Part shown: positions 45,323 to 54,890 of the stretch, one piece after another
Numbering within the stretch: position 1 is the first letter of the stretch
Layout of the letters: each line of letters opens with the position of its first letter
Source of the DNA: JACCSI01 sp035575715
Lineage (GTDB): Bacteria; Acidobacteriota; Vicinamibacteria; Vicinamibacterales; UBA2999
NCBI GenBank assembly: GCA_035575715.1
Contig: DATLXN010000020.1
Location: 62,001-126,000 of the forward strand
Direction of reading: 5' to 3'
Length of the DNA: 64,000 bases
The notes under the pieces: generated by a model
Database searches by the model: none
Seen by the model: only the letters and a program-made list of their open reading frames with translations
What the model was told of the DNA's origin: nothing
Made by a program: the position numbers and the translations under genes

Positions 45323-46183
45323 ATGGCATCGCTGATCGCGTTGCTGTCGGCTGTCGCCTACGGCGCGGCCGATTTCCTCGGTGGCGTCGCGGCGCGGCGC
45401 GCGACCACGATCGCGGCGGTTGTGGTGTCCCAGGCCGCAGGGGTCGTGTTGTTATTGGCGGTGATTCCCTGGTTACCACCGGCAATGGTCAGCAGCCGTG
45501 ACATGGCCTGGGGCGCCGCCGCGGGATTATTCGGCGGCAGCGGTGTCGCGTTGCTGTACCGCGCGTTGGCGATCGGCCCGATGAGCGTGGTCGCCCCGGT
45601 TACCGCGGTCTGCGCCGCGGCGGTGCCGGTGACTTTCGGCCTGCTCCTGGGTGAGCGCCTCGGTTGGCTCACCACAGTCGGCATCGCAGTCGCGGGCATC
45701 GCCATTGTGCTGTTGGGTCAAGAACGACGCGATGACGGTGACGCCGCCGGTCCGCCGGCGCCGCAGTCCCGTCTCGGCATTCAGTTAGCACTTGCGTCGG
45801 GCCTCGCGATTGGATGTTTCCTGGTCAGCCTCGCGCGCACCGCGCCCAGCGCCGGCCTGTGGCCACTGATTCCCGCGCGCATCGTCTCGGTCGGACTGTT
45901 CGGCATCCTTGCCGTGGCCACGCGGCAGCCGTTGCTGGTGCCGAGGCCGGTGATGGCCACCGCGATTGGCGGCGGCGCGCTCGACATGTTGGCGAACGCG
46001 CTGTATTTATTCGCGGTGCAGAACGGCCCATTGAGCATCGTCGCGACGCTGGCCTCGCTCTACCCGGCGAGCACCGTCGTGCTCGCCAGGTTCGTGCTGC
46101 AGGAGCGCTTGTCCGCCCTGCAGCAGGTGGGAATCGCAGCCGCGGTCGTCGCCACGGTGTTAATTGTCAGCGGCGCCCACTGA
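45323..46183 (+). CDS. EamA/DMT-family transporter
   Basis: 286 residues, about ten hydrophobic helices in two EamA repeats (each about 5 helices; residues 1-130 and 150-284). The N terminus LIALLSAVAYGAADFLGGVAARR and VVAPVTAVCAAAVPVTFGLLLGERL fit drug/metabolite transporters. Substrate unknown. It starts 9 bases after the PBP gene and likely shares its transcript. Confidence 0.88.
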   Translation: MASLIALLSAVAYGAADFLGGVAARRATTIAAVVVSQAAGVVLLLAVIPWLPPAMVSSRDMAWGAAAGLFGGSGVALLYRALAIGPMSVVAPVTAVCAAAVPVTFGLLLGERLGWLTTVGIAVAGIAIVLLGQERRDDGDAAGPPAPQSRLGIQLALASGLAIGCFLVSLARTAPSAGLWPLIPARIVSVGLFGILAVATRQPLLVPRPVMATAIGGGALDMLANALYLFAVQNGPLSIVATLASLYPASTVVLARFVLQERLSALQQVGIAAAVVATVLIVSGAH

Positions 46184-46194
46184 TCACACTCCTG

Positions 46195-46592
46195 CTAGCG
46201 ATGGGAGTAGATGAACTCGTGACCGGTTCGTTCGCCAATCGGCCACCACGCAGTAATCGGCGGCGGCTCATTGGGCCGGGCCTCCCCGACACTGACAACC
46301 ACGTAAGCGGCATGCCGCGGGGCCGATCGGCGAAGGTGGTAAAGCCAGTGAAGTGTGCGATCCGGCGATCGCGGCTGAACACCCGCACCACCAAGGCCGG
46401 GCCTAACGGCTTTGCCCGCTCAAAGATGTAGGTGCCGGCTGCGAGTTGGAGCCCAGGCAACTGCACCGCCTGGCGGAAGGTGATCACCGTCGTGCGCTCG
46501 GCGAGCGAGATGGCCGCCGCGGCCGCGCTTCCCTCGGCCGGCACCGGTACACTGAAATTCGCGGCCCCACGCGGCCATCTTCGTCGGCTCAT
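46195..46592 (-). pseudogene. Frameshifted small hypothetical gene downstream of prfB
   Basis: The open frame (46592 to 46167) begins SLAERTTVITFRQAVQLPGL...YIFERAKPLGPALVVRVFSRD and changes character after RGMPLT, running over the end of the EamA gene. In the +1 frame from about 46301 the translation is VVSVGEARPNEPPPITAWW, then PIGERTGHEFIYSHR and a stop at 46195, which continues the family sequence and leaves a clean 11-base gap to the EamA gene. So one base is missing near 46301-46307 (for example ACGTGG for ACGGTGG). The N terminus also lacks a signal peptide, perhaps truncated. Function unknown. Confidence 0.65.
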
Positions 46593-46604
46593 GCCATCAG
46601 TCGG

Positions 46605-47742
46605 CTACTCGTCGTCGGTGTCGAGCGCCGTCCCCAGCGTGCCGGACGACTTTTGCATCAGATAGGTCTTGATGAACGCGTCGATGTCGCCGTCGAGCAC
46701 GCGCTGCACGTCACCGACCTGGTGTTTGGTGCGGTGGTCCTTGATCATCTGATACGGCTGCAGCACGTAACTGCGAATCTGGCTGCCAAACGCAATGTCC
46801 TTTTTGGTGCCGCCAATCTTCTCGAGATTGGCCATCTGTTCCTTCATCTTGAGGTCGTAGAGTTTGGCCCGGAGCACCTTCATCGCGACGTCGCGATTCT
46901 TATGCTGCGAGCGTTCGTTCTGACAGGAGGTGACGATGCCGGTCGGAAGGTGGGTGATTCGCACCGCCGAGTCGGTAACGTTAACGTGTTGTCCGCCCGC
47001 GCCGCTCGATCGGAAGGTGTCGATGCGGAGGTCCTTGTCGGCGATCTCGATGTCGTTGTCTTCCTCGATCTCGGGCCAGACATAGACCGACGCAAACGAG
47101 GTATGGCGGCGAGCCGCCTGATCGAACGGCGAAATCCGCACCAGGCGATGGACACCAGCCTCGGCGGCCATCAACCCGAACGCGTACTCGCCATTGAGCA
47201 TGATCGTCGCGCTCTTCACGCCGGCTTCCTCGCCGGGCTGATAGTCGAGCACTTCGCGTTTGAAGCCGCGCCGCTCGGCCCACTTCAGGTACATCCGGAG
47301 CAGCATCTCAGCCCAGTCCTGGGATTCGGTACCGCCGGCCCCGGGATGCACGGTCACAATGGCATTGGCGCCATCGTGCGCGCCGCCGAGCATTTTACGC
47401 ACTTCGGCAGCCTCGACTTCGCTATCGAGGACGGTCAGGGCGCGTTGCAGGTCGACGCTGACATCCTCACCTTGTGTGCCCCATTCGAGCAGTACGCTGA
47501 GATCGTCAAGCTTGCGCACCAGCGAATCGCGCAGCTCGACTTCTTCAGTCAGTCGCCGGCGGCGCTGCAATATTTTCTGGGCGTCCGCTTGATCTTTCCA
47601 GAAGTCGGCTGCGGATACGCGCGATTCAATCGCGGTCAGTTCGGTTGCGGGGTTGGCGGCGTCAAAGATAGCTCCGGAGGTCTCTGGCGCGTTTCACCAG
47701 GCCTTCGGAGCGACGAACCAAGTCTTCAAATTCGAGCGACAC
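46605..47742 (-). CDS. prfB: Peptide chain release factor 2 with programmed +1 frameshift
   Basis: Total about 378 residues. The gene begins with GTG at 47742 (GGAGG six bases upstream) and reads 26 codons to an in-frame TGA at 47662-47664. The site CGG AGC TAT CTT TGA C matches the classic RF2 frameshift signal (an SD-like stretch, CTT slippery codon, UGA, C). After +1 shift the frame continues GAC GCC GCC and on to ...GAGGQHVNVTDSAVRI with the catalytic GGQ and the SPFDQ stop-codon recognition region. RF2 ends translation at UGA/UAA; the shift autoregulates it. Overlaps the 3' end of lnt. Confidence 0.95.
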
Positions 47743-49246
47743 GCGAACCTCCGGGACGTTTCCATTTCGCCAAGGCCAGGCCAACAAGCGTCAGCAGCAC
47801 GGCCAGTTGCGCCGCAAGATCGCCAATTGTCGCATACACGGTGCGCTCCTGAATGAAGCGCACCTGCCCGATCACCGTGGTGGTCTCGAACAGCGGCGTC
47901 CGCGCGAGCACGCGGCCGTAGGGGTCAACAATGCCGCTGATGCCGGTGTTGGCGGCGCGGGCCAGATAACGCCCCTGCTCGATCGAGCGCATCGCGGCCA
48001 GCTCGAAGTGCTGAAACGGCGCCGACGTTTCCCCGTACCACGCGTCATTGGTAATGGTCGTCAGCAGCTCGCTGCCGCGTAAGACGCCCTCGCGAATCAG
48101 GTGCGGATACACGACCTCATAGCAAATCGCCGTGCTGATCATGTGGCCTTCGACCGGCATCATGGTGACGCGCAGGCCGGGCGAAAATGCCGACACCGCG
48201 TCGACGAGCGGCCCGACAAAGGTCAGCAGCCAACCGAACGGCACGTATTCACCGAACGGGACGAGATACATCTTGCGGTAGACGGCGGCGGTCGCGCCGG
48301 CGCGGTCGAGCATAAACGCGGAATTAAAATACTTCGCCTGGTCGCCGCGTTCGATCTCGTCGGTGCCAAACAGCAGCGGCGTCTGCAGTTCGCTCACCAG
48401 CCGCCGGACGTGATCGGCGTTGACCGGATCTTCATCGAAGTAAAACGGCGTCGCCGACTCGGGCCACAACACGAACTGCGCGCCCTTCGCGACCGCGTCA
48501 CGGCTCATCCCCAAGTACCGTTCAAAGATCGCCGTGGCCCGCGCCGGATCCCATTTCTCCGTCTGCGGAATGTTGGCTTGGATCAGGCCAACCGTAATCG
48601 CCGAGCCCTCGTGCGTCAACCGGCTCTCGCCGAGTCGCGCCGCGCCCCACACCGAGGTCACCGTGAGTAGAGTTACCGCCGTGGCCGCCGCAATCACCCG
48701 ACGCCGGCCACCGCTGATCGCGGTGATCGCGAAACAGGCGTGCACGGTCGCCAGCAACCACGAGAGGCCGTAAACGCCGGTCAAGCTCGCGAGCTGTGCG
48801 ATCGGGAGCAAGGTCACGACGGCATTACCCAGAGGGACCCACGGGAAGCCGCCGAACAAGTAGGCGCGCGCATATTCGGCCGCGACCCACGTTGCCGGCG
48901 CGAGCATGACACCGCCGGCGCCGAAGCGGCGAATCAGCACCGCGCTGGCCGCCGATGACGCCGCCACGAACAGCGCCATGTAGAGCGCCAGCAAGGCGGC
49001 AACCGGGATCGCGATCATCCAGGACAGGCCGCCAAAGGTGGCCACGGTCGCACTGGTCCAGTAGACCGTGCCCATGTAGTGAATGAAGCCGGTCAGCAGG
49101 CCGAGCAAGAAGCCGCGACGGGTGGAGACGCCGCGGCAGTCACGCGCGTCGCCGGTCCAACCGGAGAGCGCGATGTACAGCGGCGTCAGTGCAATGAATG
49201 CCACTGCCGGGTGGCCGTATTTCGGAAACGAGAGTGCAAGCAGCAC
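47726..49246 (-). CDS. lnt: Apolipoprotein N-acyltransferase
   Basis: 506 residues with N-terminal membrane helices (LLALSFPKYGHPAVAFIALTP...) and a carbon-nitrogen hydrolase domain: Glu in FVLWPESATPFYF, Lys in YRKMYLVPFGEYVPFGW and Cys in STAICYEVVYP form the E-K-C triad. It adds the third acyl chain to lipoproteins. Start GTG at 49246; the frame is open further upstream (ALALVSGVL...) without a usual start, so the true N terminus may be slightly longer. It overlaps the prfB start by 17 bases. Confidence 0.92.
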   Translation of the reverse strand: MLLALSFPKYGHPAVAFIALTPLYIALSGWTGDARDCRGVSTRRGFLLGLLTGFIHYMGTVYWTSATVATFGGLSWMIAIPVAALLALYMALFVAASSAASAVLIRRFGAGGVMLAPATWVAAEYARAYLFGGFPWVPLGNAVVTLLPIAQLASLTGVYGLSWLLATVHACFAITAISGGRRRVIAAATAVTLLTVTSVWGAARLGESRLTHEGSAITVGLIQANIPQTEKWDPARATAIFERYLGMSRDAVAKGAQFVLWPESATPFYFDEDPVNADHVRRLVSELQTPLLFGTDEIERGDQAKYFNSAFMLDRAGATAAVYRKMYLVPFGEYVPFGWLLTFVGPLVDAVSAFSPGLRVTMMPVEGHMISTAICYEVVYPHLIREGVLRGSELLTTITNDAWYGETSAPFQHFELAAMRSIEQGRYLARAANTGISGIVDPYGRVLARTPLFETTTVIGQVRFIQERTVYATIGDLAAQLAVLLTLVGLALAKWKRPGGSRVARI

Positions 49247-49260
49247 TCCCGAGACGAGGG

Positions 49261-49902
49261 CTAGCGCACGATCCAGGGTTTGAACTGCTCTTCTTTTTCG
49301 AGCCGCGTCTTGACCGTTTCAGCCTCGCGGCGATCTTTAAACTTACCGACGCGGACGCGGAACACCGCCGGCGCGCCGGCGTCGGGCGCCAACACATAGG
49401 CCGGGTAGCCTTTGCCGGTCAGCCGACGAGCAATGCCCTGCGCTTCATCGCGCTGGCTCAGGGCGGCGAGTTGGATCGCGAAGCCGGCGCCAACCGGTTC
49501 GGCGGGTGTCACTGGTGCGTTGGTCGTGGGCGCAGGTGCGGCGGGCGGAGCAGCTGGTGCTGGTGCTGGTGTTGGTGCCGGCGGCGGCGTTTCGCGCAAT
49601 TGCTCGCGCGGCATTTCACTCTTGGCGAGCCGATCGGGATAACTCAAATCTTCATTCGCGGTCGCCGACCCGGCACCTGATGGAGCCGCCGCGACGGCCG
49701 GTACATCGGCGCCAATCGGCTCGGATTGCTCGGCGGCCATCGTCTCGCCCGTGGCGGCGTCGCCACGAACTCCCCGCCCCACCAGGACGCCGCACAGGAA
49801 AATGACCACCGAGACGACAGTCACCGCCATGAACAGGAATACGAGCTGTTTCCCGTTCAGCTGAATTTCGTGAAAACCTTCGTCGCTGGTAGTCGTCGCC
49901 AT
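49261..49902 (-). CDS. SPOR-domain membrane protein
   Basis: 213 residues. One N-terminal membrane helix (about 18-41, VFLFMAVTVVSVVIFLCGVLV), a Pro/Ala-rich periplasmic linker (about 60-130), and a C-terminal SPOR domain (GFAIQLAALSQRDEAQGIAR... VRVGKFKDRREAETVKTRL). SPOR domains bind denuded glycan strands at the septum, so a role in cell division is likely. Between the TPR gene (5-base gap) and lnt (14-base gap). Confidence 0.88.
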   Translation of the reverse strand: MATTTSDEGFHEIQLNGKQLVFLFMAVTVVSVVIFLCGVLVGRGVRGDAATGETMAAEQSEPIGADVPAVAAAPSGAGSATANEDLSYPDRLAKSEMPREQLRETPPPAPTPAPAPAAPPAAPAPTTNAPVTPAEPVGAGFAIQLAALSQRDEAQGIARRLTGKGYPAYVLAPDAGAPAVFRVRVGKFKDRREAETVKTRLEKEEQFKPWIVR

Positions 49903-49907
49903 CTATG

Positions 49908-51557
49908 CTAAGTCGCTGATTCTAAGGTTGATCTTAGCATGGAGGCACCCTTGGGCGCCTTGGTCAGCTTCTCCCGCAGCGCACGCGCTTCGACCGATCC
50001 CGGATCGATCACCAAGGCGCGCTCCACCTCTTCCTTGGCAGCGGCCGGATTCTGCCCTTGCAGATAGGCCTCGGCCAGCGCGAGACGACCGGCCACCGTC
50101 TCCTCGCTCCACAGCGCGATCTTGAACGCCTGGATCGCTTCGGGCGTGCGTCCGGTCCGCAGATGGATGCGACCGAGTAAGAGATGAGCGTCGGACAGGT
50201 ACGGGGACAGATAGAGCGCGCGCCGCAATTCCTGCTCGGCTTCGCGATCTGCATCGCGCCCAAACGCCCGGCGGCCCGCCGCGAGATGGAACGCCGCCAG
50301 CTCCGCCTGATCGCGTTGTCCGGTCGCCGTGATGATCGAATCGACGCGGCTGCTGGGGCGTTCGAGATGCTCCTTGACGCGCTCGAGCCCGCGCGGGACC
50401 GGATCGCCGTTGACCTGCCGCGCATTGTCGTAACTGGATGACAAGCGCTGCGCCAGTTCGCGCTCGCGCGCCGCTTCTGCGGGTGCGCCGGTTTGCTGCA
50501 ATGCCGCGGCAAGGATGAAGTGCGCGTCGCCATCGGCGGGATTGCGACGCACCGCTTCGCGCAACCAGTAGATCGCGGCCGGCGCATCCTTATCGGTCCA
50601 GTAGGCGTATCCCAGGTTGAAAAAATAATCGGCGTCGGTCGGATCCGTTTGTGACGCCTGGCTGAAGTAATACGCCGCGCGTCCGGTTTGCGGCGTCGAG
50701 CCACGACGCAGCTGCACGATGCCAATCGCGTTCAGCACTTCGGCCGAGCCGGCCTCGCTCTGCAGCGCCTTGAGTATGCCGAACGCCTCCTCATATCGCT
50801 TGAGGTCGATCAGCGACAACGCTGACAGATACCGCGCCACGCGCGCATGCGGACCGCTGCGGCTGGCCATCGTCACTGATTCGAACGCCAGCGCGTGATC
50901 GCCGGCGTCGGTGTGCACCCGCCACAGCGCCAGCCGAACGCGATCGTCGGCAGGCGCCGCCTTGCCCGCCTGCTCCAGAAACGCGCGCTGCGTCGCAGGC
51001 ACCTCGGCGACCACGCCTTTGACATACGCCTCGAACCCCTGCAGCGTTGCGAGTAACGTGCCCATCCCTGCCGGTGGCGCCGCCGTCGCGCCTTCACGGA
51101 GTCGGCGCGCGGTGCGATCGTAGACGCCGAACAAGTCGGCGAGGGTTCCGCGTTCGATGACTTCAGGGGTGAGGCGGCCGGCCTCGAGCCGGATCACCCG
51201 CGCCCGCACCGTTAAGTGCTCTCCAACGAGCTCGTACGAGCCGACGATGACATCGGCGGCGCCCACGAAGTAACCGACCTTGATCACCGTGGCGTGGCTG
51301 AGCGCGGCCGCCGGCGGCAGTTGCAGGCCAGCGAATGCACTGAGGCGTTCCTCGCGAGGGACCGCAACGCCGCCGTAGCGTTCGATCAACTCGGAGAGCA
51401 AGACCGCGGAGCCCTCGCCGAGCCAATAGAGCTTGGGGTCGGTCTGCCGATTGACAAACGGCATCACCAACGTCTCACCGGCGACCGCCTGCGCGGAGGA
51501 GGATGACGGCGCAGCCAGCGATAGCACGGTCGCGGCGAGGGCGGCCAGGAAACGCAT
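49908..51557 (-). CDS. Secreted TPR-repeat protein
   Basis: 549 residues. Signal peptide (FLAALAATVLSLAAPSSSSAQA), a TolB-like N-terminal domain (about 25-170: LVMPFVNRQTDPKLYWLGEGSAVLL... SYELVGEHLTVRARVIRLE), then five or more TPR-type helix pairs (for example YFSQASQTDPTDADYFFNLG, LREAVRRNPADGDAHFILAA, RALYLSPYLSDAHLLLGRIH). It probably scaffolds periplasmic protein complexes. Its ATG follows the upstream stop with no gap (TAAATG). Confidence 0.75.
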   Translation of the reverse strand: MRFLAALAATVLSLAAPSSSSAQAVAGETLVMPFVNRQTDPKLYWLGEGSAVLLSELIERYGGVAVPREERLSAFAGLQLPPAAALSHATVIKVGYFVGAADVIVGSYELVGEHLTVRARVIRLEAGRLTPEVIERGTLADLFGVYDRTARRLREGATAAPPAGMGTLLATLQGFEAYVKGVVAEVPATQRAFLEQAGKAAPADDRVRLALWRVHTDAGDHALAFESVTMASRSGPHARVARYLSALSLIDLKRYEEAFGILKALQSEAGSAEVLNAIGIVQLRRGSTPQTGRAAYYFSQASQTDPTDADYFFNLGYAYWTDKDAPAAIYWLREAVRRNPADGDAHFILAAALQQTGAPAEAARERELAQRLSSSYDNARQVNGDPVPRGLERVKEHLERPSSRVDSIITATGQRDQAELAAFHLAAGRRAFGRDADREAEQELRRALYLSPYLSDAHLLLGRIHLRTGRTPEAIQAFKIALWSEETVAGRLALAEAYLQGQNPAAAKEEVERALVIDPGSVEARALREKLTKAPKGASMLRSTLESAT

Positions 51558-52163
51558 TTACGCCGCTTCGGCCGTCGGTTGCTCCACGCGTTCGCCGCGA
51601 ATGGTCACCGCCATCGTGCACGCTTTGCCGCCCGAGGCCTTGCACTGGCTGACCTGGACGTCGGCATCAAGGTCGAACCGCTGCAGGAAATGTGCGACCG
51701 CGGCCGAATAAAACCCACACATCGGAAATGCCGCGGTCTCTCGGAGCGCGCAGAAGATCGACGCGCGGATGTCCATCGTGCCATGCCCTTTTTTGAGGCG
51801 GACGCTCGCTCGCGATCCCCTGAAGGTCTGTTTGATCAGCCGACCACTGAGAAAGAGCGCCATCCGCGCGCGCAGGACCGCCGGCAGGCTCCGCACGATC
51901 GTCCGCGACAGGGAGGACAACTCGGTATAGGCCCAATCAGCGGAATACTGGCCGGCCCGCCCCATGATCTGGTCGTACGAGGACTGGCCCTCAAGGCGCA
52001 GAAAACTCAGCACCGCGTGCAAGGGTGCCAATCCAAACTTGCCGTCCCGCAGTCCAGGCGGGGTGAGCCAGTTTTCATAAAACGGGAGTCGCGCGGGGAT
52101 CACATCGGCGATTCCCTGATGAAGACTGGCGATTAGTAAGCGTCCGATTCCGGCATCGACCAT
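51558..52163 (-). CDS. Conserved hypothetical protein, possibly V4R-like
   Basis: 201 residues from the ATG at 52163; the frame is open 63 codons upstream but that part overlaps mobA on the other strand and is not family-like. The body is helical with FYSAAVAHFLQRFDLDADVQVSQCKASGGKACTMAVTI near the C terminus; the C-x(8)-C pattern is like the last part of 4-vinyl-reductase (V4R) domains. Not a confident match. Divergent from mobA with an 84-base gap; downstream TPR gene follows immediately. Confidence 0.5.
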   Translation of the reverse strand: MVDAGIGRLLIASLHQGIADVIPARLPFYENWLTPPGLRDGKFGLAPLHAVLSFLRLEGQSSYDQIMGRAGQYSADWAYTELSSLSRTIVRSLPAVLRARMALFLSGRLIKQTFRGSRASVRLKKGHGTMDIRASIFCALRETAAFPMCGFYSAAVAHFLQRFDLDADVQVSQCKASGGKACTMAVTIRGERVEQPTAEAA

Positions 52164-52247
52164 GGGCTGGGGGTTAAGTTCTGATACCGTAACACTAATC
52201 TGCGCTGTGCCGGGTGCCAAGGCCTGTGCGGGGTGCCCTTTAAGTTG

Positions 52248-52844
52248 ATGAACGCCACCGCGACAATTCTCGTTGGCGGCCAAGCTCGGCGACTGGGCGG
52301 TCGGCTCAAACCGGCGCTCGCGATCGGTGCTGAGACGATCATCGAGCGCCAACTTGCCGCGATTCGCGATGCCGGCAGCACAGAGATTTTAATGATCGGC
52401 CGATGGCCGGCGCCGGCGATCGCTGGCCTGCGGCACTTTCCAGACGTCATCGACGGCGCCGGGGCTTTGGGCGGGCTCTATTCAGCGTTGCTGCTGGCGA
52501 CCTCTTCAACCGTCCTCGTGCTGGCGGGCGATTTACCGTTCATCAGCGCACAATTATTGAGGCAATTGGATACGATGGGTGCCGGACACGACGCCGTTGT
52601 GCCGCGGATCGACGGCCGCTGGCACCCGTTGTGCGCCGCCTATCGACGCACGGTGGCGGGGGCGATCAAGCAACGGATTGCGCATGGCAGGCTTCGTGTC
52701 ACTGACGCGCTCAGCGACATGCGCGTGCGTGAACTATCGGCTGACGACCTGAGGCGACTGGATCCGAGCGGCATGCTGCTGATGAATGTGAACACTCCCG
52801 ACGACTATCGCCACGCCGCGCATGTCGCGCAGGCCCGTTCGTAG
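52248..52844 (+). CDS. mobA: Molybdenum cofactor guanylyltransferase MobA
   Basis: 198 residues from the ATG at 52248 (a GTG at 52233 is also possible). Nucleotidyltransferase fold: ATILVGGQARRLGGRLKPAL (P-loop-like GG-x-RR), DVIDGAGALGGLYSAL, VLAGDLPFISAQLL (the Asp of AGDLPF binds metal) and VNTPDDYRHA at the C terminus. MobA adds GMP to molybdopterin. No molybdoenzyme gene is nearby. First of three plus-strand genes. Confidence 0.88.
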   Translation: MNATATILVGGQARRLGGRLKPALAIGAETIIERQLAAIRDAGSTEILMIGRWPAPAIAGLRHFPDVIDGAGALGGLYSALLLATSSTVLVLAGDLPFISAQLLRQLDTMGAGHDAVVPRIDGRWHPLCAAYRRTVAGAIKQRIAHGRLRVTDALSDMRVRELSADDLRRLDPSGMLLMNVNTPDDYRHAAHVAQARS

Positions 52845-52861
52845 CCGGCTTCCTTCCGATC

Positions 52862-54877
52862 ATGATTCTTCCCCTGCACGACCGAGTCAGGAGCCGCGTC
52901 CGCGCGGTGCTCGCCGAACTCTACGATCTGCGCGACCCGTCACTCGCGATCCCGATTGAATCGCCCCCCAATCGGGCGATGGGCGACCTGGGCACGCCGG
53001 TCGCATTCGAGTTGGCACGCACGCTGCGCAAAGCGCCGCGGGTCATCGCTCAGGACATTGCCGGCGCCCTCGGCCCACTCGAAGGAATCGCCAGGGTCGA
53101 AGCCGCAGCCAACGGCTATCTCAACGTGTTTATCGACCGCAGGACGTTTCTCCTGCAACGGCTCGGCGTCGGTCACGCTCCGCCGTCGCCGGTGGCCACC
53201 GGCGGGAAGACCATCGTCGAGCACACCGCGATCAATCCGAATAAGGCCGCGCACATCGGGCACCTGCGTAACTCGGCGCTCGGTGACACGTTGGTACGCG
53301 TCCTCGGCTTTCGCGGCACGCCGGTCGAAGTGCAGAACTACATTGACGACACCGGCGTACAGGTCGCCGACGTGGTTGTCGGATTTCAGCAGCTGCAAGG
53401 CCTCGACCGCGCCGGGGTCGAGACGATTGCCGACTCGACCCGTTTCGATTACTACTGTTGGGATCTCTACGCGCGCGTCACCGGCTGGTACGATGAGGAT
53501 AAGGAGCGCCTGAAGATTCGCAGCGCGACGCTCCATGACATCGAGCACGGCGTCAACCCCACTGCCGACATCGCACACTTCGTCGCCGAACGCATCGTCG
53601 CCTGCCATCTCAAGACCATGGCTCGGCTCAACATCGACTACCACCTGCTGACCTGGGAAGGCGACATCCTGCGTTTGCAGTTCTGGGCGCGAGCGTTCGA
53701 GGTGCTGAAAGAGACCGGCGCGGTCTATTTGCAAACAGAAGGACGGCTGGCCGGCTGCTGGGTGATGCCCATTGAAGACGCCGCGTCACCGCCTGGCGAA
53801 GCCACCGAGGCCGGTGACGAAGAAGGCGAAGAACGCGAGAAAGTGATCGTCCGCTCGAACGGGACGGTGACCTATGTCGGCAAAGACATGGCCTACCAGT
53901 TCTGGAAGTGCGGCATCCTGGGCCGGGACTTCTCCTATCGCAAGTTCGCGACCCGGATCGACGGCGGCACGGTGTGGGCGACAACCAGCCGTCCGGAACA
54001 CGCCGAGGCGTCGCACCCGCCATTTGGTGCGGCGAAGGCGACTTATAACGTCATCGACGTCCGCCAGTCCTATCTGCAAAAACTACTCAAGCAGGCGCTG
54101 ACCGCCGTCGGGCACCCTGCCGAAGCCGATCGCTTGACCCACTTCTCCTACGAGATGGTCGCACTGTCGCATGCCACGGCGCGCGAGCTCGGCTATGCCC
54201 CGCCGGGCGAGCCGGATGACGTCAAGCGGCCATTTGTCGAAGTGTCCGGACGCAAAGGACTGGGCGTCAAGGCCGACGATCTGATCGATCGGCTTTTCAC
54301 CAAGGCCTCGGCCGAGGTCGAGCGGCGCAACGCCGGGTTACCCGAAGGCGAGCGACGACAAATCGCCGAGCAAATCGGGATTGCGGCGGTTCGCTACTTC
54401 ATGATCAAGTATTCGCGCACCAAGGTGATTGCCTTTGACATTGACGAGGCGGTCAGCTTCGAGGGCGAAAGCGGCCCATACCTGCAGTATGCGGTGGTCC
54501 GCGCGAACAATATTTTCCAGAAGCTATTCGACCGTGAAGGCGTCAGTGAGCAGGCGGTGCTGGCGGCATTGACGGCGACACCGCCCGATGCACTGGATGG
54601 GTCCGACGGCGATCACGATCTATGGAACCTGGTTCTGGAAGCCTCGCGGCTGGACGATGTCGTCGAGCAAGTGGTGCGTTCGCTTGAGTTTGCGGTCCTT
54701 GCCAAATACGGCCTGGGCCTTGCGCAGATGTTCAACGGCTTTTACCACAAGGCCCCGATCCTCAACGAAGAGCGCGCGGACGTGAAACGCTGGCGCGCGG
54801 CGGCGGTGGCCTATTTTCGTCAGCAATTAACCCGCGTCCTCGATCTAATGGGCGTCGAAATTCCAACGCGCATGTAA
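52862..54877 (+). CDS. argS: Arginyl-tRNA synthetase
   Basis: 671 residues. N-terminal Arg-tRNA domain (about 10-105), class I core with HIGH (131-134, NKAAHIGHLRN), a MSKS-less variant typical of many ArgS (SGRKGLGVKADDL), and a DALR anticodon-binding domain near the C terminus (YHKAPILNEE... LMGVEIPTRM). An acidic loop (GEATEAGDEEGEERE) in the middle is unusual. It charges tRNA-Arg. Confidence 0.95.
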   Translation: MILPLHDRVRSRVRAVLAELYDLRDPSLAIPIESPPNRAMGDLGTPVAFELARTLRKAPRVIAQDIAGALGPLEGIARVEAAANGYLNVFIDRRTFLLQRLGVGHAPPSPVATGGKTIVEHTAINPNKAAHIGHLRNSALGDTLVRVLGFRGTPVEVQNYIDDTGVQVADVVVGFQQLQGLDRAGVETIADSTRFDYYCWDLYARVTGWYDEDKERLKIRSATLHDIEHGVNPTADIAHFVAERIVACHLKTMARLNIDYHLLTWEGDILRLQFWARAFEVLKETGAVYLQTEGRLAGCWVMPIEDAASPPGEATEAGDEEGEEREKVIVRSNGTVTYVGKDMAYQFWKCGILGRDFSYRKFATRIDGGTVWATTSRPEHAEASHPPFGAAKATYNVIDVRQSYLQKLLKQALTAVGHPAEADRLTHFSYEMVALSHATARELGYAPPGEPDDVKRPFVEVSGRKGLGVKADDLIDRLFTKASAEVERRNAGLPEGERRQIAEQIGIAAVRYFMIKYSRTKVIAFDIDEAVSFEGESGPYLQYAVVRANNIFQKLFDREGVSEQAVLAALTATPPDALDGSDGDHDLWNLVLEASRLDDVVEQVVRSLEFAVLAKYGLGLAQMFNGFYHKAPILNEERADVKRWRAAAVAYFRQQLTRVLDLMGVEIPTRM

Positions 54878-54890
54878 AGTAGGCTCTGAT

